Assembly (NCBI GenBank): GCA_028285315.1
Contig: JANQPU010000139.1
Location: 1 to 46,304, forward strand
Length of the DNA: 46,304 bases
Reading direction: 5' to 3'
From: Acaryochloris sp. IP29b_bin.176
GTDB lineage: Bacteria; Cyanobacteriota; Cyanobacteriia; Thermosynechococcales; Thermosynechococcaceae
The position numbers and the translations under genes were made by a program. Under the pieces are notes generated by a model. The model saw nothing but the letters and a program-made list of their open reading frames with translations. It was not told where the DNA came from and searched no databases. Shown here piece by piece: positions 6,179 through 15,146 of the stretch (position 1 is the first letter of the stretch; every line of letters starts with the position of its first letter).

Positions 6179-7756
6179 ATGCTGACTTACTACCTCCTAG
6201 CACTTCTACCTGCGATCGCAGCTTTTGCTACAGGCAGTATCGCTATCTATGTATGGCAACAGCGTTCCGTTACTGGGGCAAAATCCTTTTTTGGATATAT
6301 TTTTAGTATTTTTATCTGGTGTTTTTTTGCGGTCCTAGAATATCTCAGCACTGAAGCCACCCCCCGCATCGTTTTCGGTAAGCTGCAATACTTTGGCATT
6401 CCTTTTTTCGCTGTCTATTGGCTAGTCTTTACCCTGCAATACACCCATAACGACTCGCGTCTCAACCACCAGAAAATGAGACTGCTGATGGTTGTGCCTA
6501 CACTCAGCATGATTTTTGCCTTTACCGATCCTTGGCATGGTCTCATTTGGGATACCGTTGAGCTAGCCAGAACACCAGCCCCACAGCTCATGATTCAACA
6601 TGGCTGGTGGTTTAGCTACGTGATGATGCCTTATATGTATCTGCTATTGTTAGGGGGCGTTGGCGTACTCCTCTATGCATATTTCTCAAGTTCCCAGATC
6701 TACCGACAACAGATCCTGGTGCTCCTATCAGCCACTATCATTCCTTTCTTCTTCAGTATTTTGTATCTGTTGGCAAGCGTACATCTTTACGGATTAGATC
6801 TAACGCCCATTAGCTTTGCACTGAGTAGTTTGATCATAGTTGTGGGGCTATTTCGCGGCAAACTATTTAAAGTCTCGCCCATCTCCTACCGCACTGTATT
6901 TTTGAACACTGAAGATGCCGTCATCTTCCTAGATCCCAAAAATCACATTGTCGACTTGAATCCCAGTGCTAAACGAGAAAGTCTGCATGCCAAAATTCTG
7001 GGTAAACCCTTTCACATTGGTTTCCCCGCTTATCAGCATCTACTCTCCACGCCCCTAACCCAAGAAGTCACAGAAACCATCAAATTGTTTCACCATTCCC
7101 AAACCCTATTAAAGGAAGTTAAAATTCGAGCCCTGCATAGTCCTGGTCATCGCCCTGTAGGATCCGTGGTCATAATTCGTGATGTCACGATTGAGCGCAA
7201 AAAACAGGCAAAACTACAGCATTTCGCCTACGTTGATAGTCTGACTGGACTCTGTAATCGTCGACAATTGGAAATTACGGGCAAACTGGCCCTCAGTACA
7301 GCTGGTAAAGAACTTTGGCCGGTTGCTCTGCTATACGTAGATCTGAACGACTTTAAGCCCATTAATGATACCTATGGCCATCAGATCGGTGATACCGTTC
7401 TGATTCACGTCGCTAAATGCTTGAAGACCTGTGTCCGCCAGGGAGACATTGTTGCCCGTATTGGTGGGGATGAATTTGTCGCCTTACTCTTCAAGGCCAA
7501 TCAAAATGCTGCCAACAACACCCGTGAACGACTCTCACTTCGACTTCGACAGACGATAGACCTTGAAACCCACTCCTTCCAAATTACGGCTAGTGTTGGG
7601 GTTGCCTGCCATCCGCAGGACGGCAGTACATTACAAGAACTCTTGAATTGTGCCGATCAAGCTATGTATCAAGATAAGCAAGTTTATCGTGATCATCGAA
7701 CGACTGGCCGATCTTTGGCAGATCAAACTCAAGGGCAAATGGGGTCTTCAAATTGA
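6179..7756 (+). CDS. Membrane diguanylate cyclase with 7TM histidine-kinase-type sensor, PAS and GGDEF
   Basis: The product is 525 residues from the ATG at 6179; a TTG at 6116 would add 21 unlikely residues. About seven hydrophobic segments in the first 220 residues resemble the N-terminal 7TM region shared with some histidine kinases. A PAS-like segment follows (DAVIFLDPKNHIVDLNPSAKRE), then a GGDEF domain: DSLTGLCNRRQLE, DLNDFKPINDTYGHQIGD and the catalytic RIGGDEFVAL near residue 430. RQGD five residues before GGDEF is an intact inhibitory I-site. The enzyme should make cyclic di-GMP from two GTP at the cytoplasmic membrane, in response to an unknown signal. It overlaps the next gene by one base (TGATG), which suggests coupled translation. 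Confidence 0.93.
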   Translation: MLTYYLLALLPAIAAFATGSIAIYVWQQRSVTGAKSFFGYIFSIFIWCFFAVLEYLSTEATPRIVFGKLQYFGIPFFAVYWLVFTLQYTHNDSRLNHQKMRLLMVVPTLSMIFAFTDPWHGLIWDTVELARTPAPQLMIQHGWWFSYVMMPYMYLLLLGGVGVLLYAYFSSSQIYRQQILVLLSATIIPFFFSILYLLASVHLYGLDLTPISFALSSLIIVVGLFRGKLFKVSPISYRTVFLNTEDAVIFLDPKNHIVDLNPSAKRESLHAKILGKPFHIGFPAYQHLLSTPLTQEVTETIKLFHHSQTLLKEVKIRALHSPGHRPVGSVVIIRDVTIERKKQAKLQHFAYVDSLTGLCNRRQLEITGKLALSTAGKELWPVALLYVDLNDFKPINDTYGHQIGDTVLIHVAKCLKTCVRQGDIVARIGGDEFVALLFKANQNAANNTRERLSLRLRQTIDLETHSFQITASVGVACHPQDGSTLQELLNCADQAMYQDKQVYRDHRTTGRSLADQTQGQMGSSN

Positions 7757-8268
7757 TGGCTCGGTCAAAACAGGACTACTATTTTGCCTACGGCTCAAAT
7801 TTATATCAATCGCGATTGCAAATGCGCGTACCTTCAGCTCACTTCATCAGTCTTGGCAAACTTCAGGGGTATCAACTTCTATTCAATAAGGTCGGTTTAG
7901 ATCGCTCTGGCAAAGGTAATATCGAACCGACTGGACGACCTGAAGATCTCGTTTGGGGAGCGGTGTTTCAGCTAGATGCATCCGAGATCCCTCTGTTGGA
8001 TCGGATCGAAAGTCTCGGGGTCGGCTATGAACGCCAATATCTCAACATTGTGACTCCTCACAGTAGTCTCAATGCCTTTACCTACTTGGCCCTGCTGAAA
8101 GATAATAGGTTGAGCCCGTTTCATTGGTACAAGGCTTATGTGGTCCAAGGAGCTATGAATCTGGGCTTACCAGCAGCTTATATTCAGACAATTCAAACTG
8201 TTCAATCCAGGCCCGATCTAGACGCTGATCGTTGTCACTATCACTCAGCGATCCAGAGATGCAGTTAA
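7756..8268 (+). CDS. Gamma-glutamylcyclotransferase-like (AIG2/GGCT fold) protein
   Basis: The 170-residue product begins with the family signature YYFAYGSNLYQSRL, the YGSN loop that binds the substrate. WGAVFQLDASEIPLLDRIES follows, containing the conserved acidic residue (Glu of DRIE) and a downstream tyrosine (YERQY). Members release 5-oxoproline from gamma-glutamyl peptides, amines or related compounds, and the exact substrate is not predictable. The ATG at 7756 overlaps the stop of the diguanylate cyclase gene, so the two are probably one operon. A functional link to cyclic di-GMP is not evident. The end of the protein is rich in His and polar residues and looks unstructured. Confidence 0.85.
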   Translation: MARSKQDYYFAYGSNLYQSRLQMRVPSAHFISLGKLQGYQLLFNKVGLDRSGKGNIEPTGRPEDLVWGAVFQLDASEIPLLDRIESLGVGYERQYLNIVTPHSSLNAFTYLALLKDNRLSPFHWYKAYVVQGAMNLGLPAAYIQTIQTVQSRPDLDADRCHYHSAIQRCS

Positions 8269-8399
8269 CCTTTATCTTTGTTTACAACAAGGTGCTATTT
8301 TTATAACGATTCATCGCAAAGGGTTCAAAAGCAGGCCAGGTCTTGGCATTCTTGAGGAAGAAATTCGAATCATCGCTCCTGGGTTCCCTCAGAATAATT

Positions 8400-8552
8400 A
8401 TGAGTTCCTTCACTTCCCGGCTCTGTTCCAAGACAAGCTTTGCCATTGGCCTGTACATCAGCGCAATGGTGAGTTTAGGGTTCTTGGCCCATGCTCAACT
8501 GAATGCGATGCAGCTGATGCAATCAGGTCGGCCCGTCAACGTATCTCCCTAA
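8400..8552 (+). CDS. Possible 50-aa secreted or membrane small protein
   Basis: An ATG at 8400 opens a 50-codon frame with a positively charged start, a hydrophobic stretch FAIGLYISAMVSLGFLAHA and a short polar tail after a plausible AHA cleavage site. This is the shape of a small exported protein. No family is recognised and no clear ribosome binding site is seen, so it may be chance. Confidence 0.3.
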   Translation: MSSFTSRLCSKTSFAIGLYISAMVSLGFLAHAQLNAMQLMQSGRPVNVSP

Positions 8553-8565
8553 TGAATTGACTTGA

Positions 8566-9729
8566 TTAGGCAATAGCGGCTGATTGGGGGATGAGTCGGT
8601 GCAAAATTTGCGTCAGGACCGTCATCGTCCAGTCGATATCTGCTGGAGTGGTATACCTTCCTAAGGTCAGGCGGATACCTGACAGGGCTTGTTGATTAGA
8701 ATATCCCATGGCCTTTAAAACGCGGCTGGGTTCCAGCTTGCCACTATGACAAGCTGAACCCGCACTGATGGCAATGCCTGCCAAATTCATTTGTCGAACC
8801 AAGGTTTTACCCGTTACTTCAGCAGGAACATCAGGGTGTAAGCAGAAGCTGAGGTGATGGGGTAAGCGTTGGTCCAGATCTCCTGTGGGCAGGAGGTAAG
8901 GAGAGTCCCTGAGTTGGGAAAACATGCGATCGCGCATCTGTATCAGCCGCAAATACTCTGATCCCATTTCCGCAGCCGCAATCTCTGCAGCCAGACCGAA
9001 CCCAGCAATAATCGGCACGGCAGGCGTACCGGATCGCAGTCCTTGTTCTTGTCCTCCCCCTAACAATAGGGGAATCAGAGCAGTACCCGGACGCACATAT
9101 AAGGCTCCCGCTCCTTGGGGACCGTAGAGTTTATGACTCGACAGGGAGAGCAAATCTACGGGCAAGGTTTGTACATCGATGGGGAGTCGACCAGCCACTT
9201 GTACCGCATCAGTATGAAAGAGTATCCCCCGATCTTGAACGATTGGGCCCAAGGATTGGATTGACTGTAGGGTCCCGACTTCGCTCTGTCCATAAATTAC
9301 AGAGACCAAGACAGTATTATTTCGGAGTGAGTTCTCTAGTGCGATTGGAGAAACGTGACCTTGCGAGTCTACAGGCAAACGAGTGACCTGCCACCCTTGT
9401 TGCTCTAATAGTCGAGCAGGTTCAGTAATCGCAGAATGCTCAATGCTAGAGATAATCAAATGTTGAGGCTGGGCAAAGGTTCTAGCAACGCCCATCAACG
9501 CTAAATTATTGGCTTCCGTTCCGCCAGAGGTAAAAATGATGGATTCCGCTGGAGCGTGAATCAAGTCTGCAACCTGCATGCGGGCCTGCTCTAAAACAGT
9601 TGCTGCCCGTTGCCCCCATTCATGCAAACTAGAAGGATTACCCCATTGTTCTTGCCAGATTCTGCTCATAGCAGTAATCACATCTGGATGACAAGGAGTG
9701 GTTGCACTGTAATCTAGGTAGATTTGCAT
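8566..9729 (-). CDS. Cysteine desulfurase (NifS/IscS family)
   Basis: The product is 387 residues, the normal family length. Signatures are the N-terminal YLDYSATTPCHP, TSGGTEANNLAL, the pyridoxal-phosphate lysine in SSHKLYGPQGAG (near residue 205) and the catalytic cysteine loop SAGSACHSG (near 332). It takes sulfur from L-cysteine, giving alanine and an enzyme persulfide used for iron-sulfur clusters, thiolated tRNA or other cofactors. The extended loop with SACHSG is the class I (NifS/IscS) type, not SufS. The gene stands alone; no scaffold gene such as iscU is adjacent. Cyanobacteria often have several paralogues, so I give no symbol. Confidence 0.93.
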   Translation of the reverse strand: MQIYLDYSATTPCHPDVITAMSRIWQEQWGNPSSLHEWGQRAATVLEQARMQVADLIHAPAESIIFTSGGTEANNLALMGVARTFAQPQHLIISSIEHSAITEPARLLEQQGWQVTRLPVDSQGHVSPIALENSLRNNTVLVSVIYGQSEVGTLQSIQSLGPIVQDRGILFHTDAVQVAGRLPIDVQTLPVDLLSLSSHKLYGPQGAGALYVRPGTALIPLLLGGGQEQGLRSGTPAVPIIAGFGLAAEIAAAEMGSEYLRLIQMRDRMFSQLRDSPYLLPTGDLDQRLPHHLSFCLHPDVPAEVTGKTLVRQMNLAGIAISAGSACHSGKLEPSRVLKAMGYSNQQALSGIRLTLGRYTTPADIDWTMTVLTQILHRLIPQSAAIA

Positions 9730-10050
9730 AGTTTGATTGATACGGCGGATGAAAACTCAGCTCAATGCGATGACTGAACAAGATCTCCCAAAAACGTTTC
9801 TTCTTCAGTCTAGCTGTCTTCCACTAGCCAGAGCGATCTGCCCAGCCAACTCGGCTCAGAGCTAGGAAATTAGTGTTCTCGTATCAGACTATAAATTTGT
9901 GAGGGCAAAATAAAAAGAGAACCACTATCTTCGTATGTTGCACAGACAACCAACACAGGACCTTCCTAAAGACTTTATGTCTTTGATGAGTGTTGGCTAA
10001 ATTCCTCAAGAAGATAATAAAGCCATATCAACAATTAAAAATATAAAAAA
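9730..10050. other. Intergenic region, 321 bp, AT-rich toward the orphan gene
   Basis: The region separates the divergent cysteine desulfurase and GIY-YIG genes. It has one small perfect hairpin (AAAGAC/GTCTTT, 9968-9984) and becomes strongly A-rich just before 10051. No convincing coding sequence or RNA gene is seen. Confidence 0.4.
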
Positions 10051-10725
10051 ATGAAAAGCGTATTCTTTACACCACTAGTTCCTGATAATCCTCAAAAAGG
10101 AATGGGATGGATAGAAATTGATAAAGATGTTGTCAAACGTATAAGTATCACTCCTGAATATAAAACCATGGGTTATGGAGGGCGGACTAAATTTACGGGA
10201 CCTAATGGGTTAGAGTTTATGGCTTATGCAGATAATCCTCGTAGTTTTGGTGGTCGTAATAAACGCCGTTTCACTGTTCATAGCCATAATGAGACAATGC
10301 TACTTCTTGCTCAGAAGAAGCTGACTATAGAAGCAGTACTACATTTCGTGAGATCATGGGCTAATCCTGACGCTAAAGTTATTACTCCTGGAAAAAGAAC
10401 TGTCGATTTGAATAAGGTTTCGGCTAATGAACCTGCATATGTTTACTTCATCCATCATGAGGACAGCATGGCAATCAAAATCGGTTGTGCAAAAAATGTG
10501 CAAAGGCGCTTAGCTACACTTCAAACGAGTAGTCCTTCAGATTTAAGGCTACTGGGAGTAATCAAGGCCGAAAGTTCTCGATGTGCCATGGAATTGGAAG
10601 AAGGCTTACATAAGAAGTTCAAGAATTCTTGCATTAGAGGAGAGTGGTTCCATTTGGATTCTTCGGTCATTGATTACATTAAATCTCAGATTAATCCCCA
10701 TTTAGAGGTCTTTCGAGCTAAGTGA
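10051..10725 (+). CDS. GIY-YIG (T5orf172/MUG113-like) domain protein with unknown N-terminal domain
   Basis: The product is 224 residues. The C-terminal half, from about residue 130, fits the MUG113/T5orf172 branch of GIY-YIG nucleases: YVYFIHHEDSMAIKIGCAKN, the arginine helix VQRRLATLQTSSP, a conserved glutamate in MELEEGLHKKF, and RGEWFHL. The N-terminal half, with YKTMGYGGRTKFTGPNGLEF and RSFGGRNKRRFTVHSHNETM, is not recognised. This family is common in phages and mobile elements. The gene is richer in A and T than its neighbours, has no operon partner, and sits between housekeeping genes, suggesting acquisition by transfer. A weak AT-rich leader precedes the ATG with no good ribosome binding site. 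Nuclease activity is possible but not assured. Confidence 0.72.
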   Translation: MKSVFFTPLVPDNPQKGMGWIEIDKDVVKRISITPEYKTMGYGGRTKFTGPNGLEFMAYADNPRSFGGRNKRRFTVHSHNETMLLLAQKKLTIEAVLHFVRSWANPDAKVITPGKRTVDLNKVSANEPAYVYFIHHEDSMAIKIGCAKNVQRRLATLQTSSPSDLRLLGVIKAESSRCAMELEEGLHKKFKNSCIRGEWFHLDSSVIDYIKSQINPHLEVFRAK

Positions 10726-10829
10726 AGTAGAAAACGAACAACGTTCTCCTGAAAAGCATGAAAACTTGATCAGCAATTCAAATAAGTTAAATCTTTGAGT
10801 TTAACAAGGTAGCACTTTGAGATTCTTGT

Positions 10830-11762
10830 TTACAGTAGATCACACGATTCAGGTTTCAATTCTCGTTCCATAAGAGCTTCTACAGCTTCTTGAGGCGTAA
10901 TTCGCCCTTTCAACAATCGATGAACCTGTCGGGCGATAGGGATAGGAATCCCCTCACGATTAGCGAGGTCAACCAATACATGGGTGGTGTTCACTCCTTC
11001 TGCCGTGCCTTGGAGTTGAGCCAAAATCTCAGGTAGGGGTTTGCCTTGGGCGAGCTGATACCCCACTTGATAGTTGCGGCTCAGAGGACTGGTACAGGTA
11101 GCTAATAAATCACCCAGACCAGATAGCCCAAAAAAGGTTTCTGCCTGTCCTCCCAAATGGCTACCGACTCGAATCATTTCAGGTAACGCTCGGGTAATGA
11201 GAGCTGCACGGGCATTGGTTCCTAACTTTAGGCCCTCGCAAACCCCGACTGCGATCGCAATCACATTCTTGAGTGTCCCACCCAATTCCGTGCCAATTTG
11301 GTCAGGATTAGTATAGACCCGAAAACAATCCGAAGAAAAAAGCTGTTGCACCGTTTCTACAGCAGCTTGATTCGAGCTAGCGACAACGGTTGCTGCAGGC
11401 AGACCCTGCTCGATCTCCTTGGACAAATTGGGGCCTGAGAGGACCACGACAGGGTGATCCGGGAACGTGTCCTGCCAAATTTGAGAGGGAGTACGGAGAG
11501 TGTCTGGATCTAAGCCTTTGGTGGCACTGACTAGAATAGCCGAGTGGGGAATCCCAATCTGCAGGAGTTGAGCAGCGATGGAGGGGATGCCTTTCATGGA
11601 GATGGCAATAATGATGACCTGGGCTTGGCCGAGGCTCTCAGCCAGCGTTAATGGTCCACGGCGCGACCAAACCGTCACCTCATGGTGTTTGGCTTGGGCT
11701 AAGCTTGCTAAAGCTGCCCCCCAAACCCCTGCTCCCAAGATAGTGATGGCTGTTTTGGACAT
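10830..11762 (-). CDS. gpsA: Glycerol-3-phosphate dehydrogenase, NAD(P)+-dependent
   Basis: The product is 310 residues from the ATG at 11762; a longer frame to 11843 adds an unlikely leader. The nucleotide-binding motif ILGAGVWGAALASL is at the N-terminus. VSATKGLD and VVLSGPNLSKEI follow, then the catalytic region GTLKNVIAIAVGVCEGLKLG with the active lysine, and GLSGLGDLLATCTSPLSRN. The enzyme reduces dihydroxyacetone phosphate to sn-glycerol 3-phosphate for phospholipid synthesis in the cytosol. It starts 55 bp after the end of glpD on the same strand, so the two probably form an operon even though they work in opposite directions. Confidence 0.94.
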   Translation of the reverse strand: MSKTAITILGAGVWGAALASLAQAKHHEVTVWSRRGPLTLAESLGQAQVIIIAISMKGIPSIAAQLLQIGIPHSAILVSATKGLDPDTLRTPSQIWQDTFPDHPVVVLSGPNLSKEIEQGLPAATVVASSNQAAVETVQQLFSSDCFRVYTNPDQIGTELGGTLKNVIAIAVGVCEGLKLGTNARAALITRALPEMIRVGSHLGGQAETFFGLSGLGDLLATCTSPLSRNYQVGYQLAQGKPLPEILAQLQGTAEGVNTTHVLVDLANREGIPIPIARQVHRLLKGRITPQEAVEALMERELKPESCDLL

Positions 11763-11817
11763 GAGCGCGAGATACTGAGGGGAAAGAACATCAACTGAAT
11801 TAGCGATGGAGAACGAG

Positions 11818-13479
11818 CTAGGATGCGACTTGAGCCATGACAAAATCAGGCAGACTATTGTCTTCGATATAGCGATGATAGTCCTGAATTTGGTGATCGC
11901 AGTCCGTATCGCTCCAATCGCAATATTGTTTCAAAATCGCTGTCACTGCCAGGAGAACATCAAAACCATAATTGGTTTGCATCGCCAGAATTGTCCGTCG
12001 CACGCAAATATCGACGAGGGTATAGGCTTGCTCTGCTTGCACAGCATAGACCACTTGAGCCTTGATATCCAGCAACGATGGCACAATGGGTTCTGCCAGC
12101 TCAGGGTTTTGATCGACTAAGGCTAACACCTTGACGGCATAGCCCCCATAAATGGAGAACAGGTGAAAGATCGCTTCTCGACTGACGAGGGCCTGGTATT
12201 TGCCGACCATGGTTTCAATTAAGGTATTGTTAAGTGCGATCGCACCTGGAAACAGCTCTTGCTTGGTTATACAAGGAACAGAGGCTCGACCTTGCTTTTT
12301 CAGCACCGCATCAACCATCTCTTCAGCCACCTGCCGATAGGTGGTAAGTTTACCGCCAATCAAAGAAATCAGATTACTAATTCCTTCTTGGGTATGGTCA
12401 TAAAGCACATGACTGCGGGTAATACTGCTGGTCTTTTTCTCTTCGCTATAGGGCAGGGGGCGTACCCCCGCATAGGTAAAGCGAATGTCTTTCCGAGAGA
12501 GTTGGGCACAGGGAATGACCCGATTCGTTTCACTGAGTAAATAATCAATTTCGGTGTCTTCTGCTTTGACCCGATCTAAATCGCCACTGTAACGGATATC
12601 CGTGGTGCCAATTAAATACTGATTGGCCCAGGGCAGAATGAAAAATGGACGGTTATCGACTGCTGCTTCCACGTATAGGGCAGCATCGGGTGCACCTGGG
12701 AACGGATCCACAATAATGTGGCTCCCTTTCGTACCACCGATTTTACGGCTTTGCTTCCGGTTGTCGGACTGTACCCCTTGCAAGACCTGATCCACCCAGG
12801 GACCTGCCGTATTAATCACCACGGTCTGAGGTGATAATTGCAGGGTATGCGTTGTCCCAGAGAGCAGATCATCACAAGTAATTGCCGTTACTCGGTCACC
12901 CTGAAGATGGAGTTGAGAAACTTTGACATAGTTCAATGCTGAAGCCCCAGCATCTTGTGCCGATAGCACCAACTCTAAACATAAGCGCTCGGCATGGACC
13001 ACTTGAGCATCAAAATACTGGGCGACCCCTTCCAGCCCCACAGGATTCAGGTGGCGAAACAGTTGTAGGCATTTCTGCAGGGGCAGAATCCGATGATTCG
13101 GCAATGATTTATCAAAGCTGAGGACATCATACAGCAGCATTCCCGCTTGAATTTCCCAGAAGTTGCGTGATCCGCTGGCATATACCGGAATAGACATCTG
13201 TAGTGGTTGGACTAAATGGGGAGCTACCCGCAATAACACTTCGCGCTCCCGCAACGATTCCCGAACTAAATTAAACTCAAAGTACTCCAGATACCTCAAA
13301 CCACCATGGATGAGACGGCTAGACCATCCCGTTGTCCCACTGCCAAAATCATCTTTGTCAATAAGTAGTGTTTTGAGTCCCCGAAGGGCTGCATCTCGGG
13401 CAACCCCTGCTCCGTTACTCCCTCCTCCAATCACAATGAGGTCAAAGGCCGTATTCTCAGTTTTTTGCCAATTTCTCAT
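11818..13479 (-). CDS. glpD: FAD-dependent glycerol-3-phosphate dehydrogenase
   Basis: The 553-residue product starts with the FAD dinucleotide-binding motif LIVIGGGSNGAGVARDAALRG, then LIDKDDFGSGTTGWSSRLIHGGLRYLE, both typical of GlpD/GPO1. Later motifs include NTAGPWVDQV, IIVDPF and FTYAGVRPLPY, and a C-terminal helical domain. It oxidises glycerol 3-phosphate to dihydroxyacetone phosphate and passes electrons to quinone at the membrane, so it feeds glycerol carbon into central metabolism. No glycerol kinase or transporter gene is adjacent. Pairing with gpsA suggests shared control of the glycerol-3-phosphate pool. Confidence 0.94.
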   Translation of the reverse strand: MRNWQKTENTAFDLIVIGGGSNGAGVARDAALRGLKTLLIDKDDFGSGTTGWSSRLIHGGLRYLEYFEFNLVRESLREREVLLRVAPHLVQPLQMSIPVYASGSRNFWEIQAGMLLYDVLSFDKSLPNHRILPLQKCLQLFRHLNPVGLEGVAQYFDAQVVHAERLCLELVLSAQDAGASALNYVKVSQLHLQGDRVTAITCDDLLSGTTHTLQLSPQTVVINTAGPWVDQVLQGVQSDNRKQSRKIGGTKGSHIIVDPFPGAPDAALYVEAAVDNRPFFILPWANQYLIGTTDIRYSGDLDRVKAEDTEIDYLLSETNRVIPCAQLSRKDIRFTYAGVRPLPYSEEKKTSSITRSHVLYDHTQEGISNLISLIGGKLTTYRQVAEEMVDAVLKKQGRASVPCITKQELFPGAIALNNTLIETMVGKYQALVSREAIFHLFSIYGGYAVKVLALVDQNPELAEPIVPSLLDIKAQVVYAVQAEQAYTLVDICVRRTILAMQTNYGFDVLLAVTAILKQYCDWSDTDCDHQIQDYHRYIEDNSLPDFVMAQVAS

Positions 13480-13751
13480 GTACTAGCACGTCATTTTGCG
13501 ATTTATTAGAACCCACCTCAGCGTTCTGTGCTTTGGCTCTGCCAACAAGATGACATAGATATCTTGTTTAAAGATTTTTCTTCATTTCTTTCACCAATTC
13601 TTTTGTCCTTAACGGTGGCAGGGATATAAGTTACTTAGCCTTATGAGACATCAATCCCTCAAAGTCAGGAGGTTAAGAAAAACAGCCTGGTGAACTCAGC
13701 TTGACCACGGCAGAATAAAGTAAATGTGCGAGTTATTCAAGGCGAGACTTT

Positions 13752-14333
13752 ATGGTGCTAACCGCTTCTACCATGTTGGACTTAGGGACACCTGCCCCTC
13801 ATTTCCAACTCCCTGATGTTGTGAGTGGGCAAACCATTTCCTTGGATACGTTTGCCCACTCCAAAGTCTTACTGGTGATGTTTATTTGTCAGCATTGTCC
13901 GTTTGTCAAGCATGTCCAATCAGAACTTGCCAAGATTGGCCATGATTATTCATCTGCTGCAGCCAGTATAGTTGCGATCAGTTCTAATGACATCCAGAGT
14001 TATCCTTTGGATGATCCAGAACACTTATTGGCAATGGCAACCAGCCTAGGCTTCAATTTCCCTATCTGTTTTGATGAAACCCAAGAAGTCGCCAAACAAT
14101 ATACTGCAGCCTGTACGCCAGATTTCTTTGTTTTTGATGTAGATCGCAAACTAGTTTACCGGGGACAGCTGGATGATAGCCGTCCGAGCAATAACCTTAT
14201 GGTAACTGGGGAAGATTTAAGGGCTGCTTTAGATGCTGTCCTGGCAGACCAACCCATTGATAGAGAGCAAAAACCCAGCATTGGTTGCAATATTAAATGG
14301 AAACTGGGGAATGAACCCTCTTACTATGGCTAA
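13752..14333 (+). CDS. Thioredoxin-like redoxin (AhpC/TSA fold) with CxxC motif
   Basis: The 193-residue product has a redoxin opening (LDLGTPAPHFQLPDVVSGQTISL) followed by VLLVMFICQHCPFVKH, a CxxC pair in the thioredoxin active-site position near residue 50. DETQEVAKQYTAACTPDFFVFD supplies the cis-proline region. Proteins of this group are cytosolic thiol oxidoreductases or peroxiredoxin-like; the CQHC arrangement favours disulfide exchange over peroxide reduction. No signal peptide is seen. Its 3' end overlaps the convergent gene downstream by 41 bp. Confidence 0.82.
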   Translation: MVLTASTMLDLGTPAPHFQLPDVVSGQTISLDTFAHSKVLLVMFICQHCPFVKHVQSELAKIGHDYSSAAASIVAISSNDIQSYPLDDPEHLLAMATSLGFNFPICFDETQEVAKQYTAACTPDFFVFDVDRKLVYRGQLDDSRPSNNLMVTGEDLRAALDAVLADQPIDREQKPSIGCNIKWKLGNEPSYYG

Positions 14334-14889
14334 AATAATGTCTTGCTTTTGCAGATTGCTTCATGGATCGAATTCTAGAAGCCATGACCTCTGAATCCGT
14401 AGCCTGTTGACAATGATCATGGAATCTAGAGGCCAATGAGGAAGACGGAATGTGTTGGCTCAAGGCAGCAATAAATTCCTGCGGTTCTAAGTTATTTGTG
14501 CCAAGCTCAGACAATGCCTGCTCGAAAACCAAATCAGCAATAGGGCCAATACAGTTCACTAGCTCTTGTTTACATCGATCAATAAATTGAGGAGATAGAG
14601 ATTGCTGTTGGGCAGGGAGAGAGGGGCGCGAAGGCAGGAGTTGGGCGGTGGTTGTCCTATTGACGGATTGTTTGACTCGTTTCCAAACAATCCAATGTGA
14701 GCCATCGTCTTGAACAAGGCAGACTTGTCCAGATTTACAGCAAATTTGGCAATATTCCAAGACTGCTTTCTCTAATTTTTTTGAGATTTTGGGCCCCAAG
14801 CGGAATAATTGCCCATGAAATAGCAGTTGATAGTCGCTAATACTTTGTATGTCTTGAGCTTGCAGATCTTGAACTTGAATAATTTTCAA
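14293..14889 (-). CDS. Cyanobacterial protein of unknown function, paralogue of the next gene
   Basis: The reverse-strand frame extends to 15033, but a TTG at 14889 is preceded five bases earlier by AGGAGGA, an ideal ribosome binding site. This start gives 198 residues, matching the 196-residue paralogue at 15147-15737. Two shared blocks are visible: an N-terminal domain (LGPKISKKLEKAVLEYCQICC, then a basic WIVWKRV strand end) and a C-terminal helical block (FIDRCKQELVNCIGPIADLV, then SELGTNNLEPQEFIAALSQHI). A variable linker joins them. I do not recognise a catalytic motif. The C-terminal block resembles a domain found in many cyanobacterial regulatory proteins, but I cannot name its function. 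Confidence 0.75.
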   Translation of the reverse strand: MKIIQVQDLQAQDIQSISDYQLLFHGQLFRLGPKISKKLEKAVLEYCQICCKSGQVCLVQDDGSHWIVWKRVKQSVNRTTTAQLLPSRPSLPAQQQSLSPQFIDRCKQELVNCIGPIADLVFEQALSELGTNNLEPQEFIAALSQHIPSSSLASRFHDHCQQATDSEVMASRIRSMKQSAKARHYFSHSKRVHSPVSI

Positions 14890-15146
14890 GAGAATCCTCC
14901 TGCTGAAGTGATAGCAAGCAAAATCCCCCTTAAACCACTCTGATATCAAGAGTTGATTTAATGTTGAGTATAAACGGCCATTAGGTGATTGTAAACTTAT
15001 TTTACGAAAAGCTACATCTTCCCTAATCATCAAGCGCTTGCAAATTCATCATGATCAAAAACACAGGAAAGGTTCTGTTCATGATTAACAATATTTCTTC
15101 AGAATATTGATACCAGCAAATGAAAATATTTATGGGTCATTGAAGG

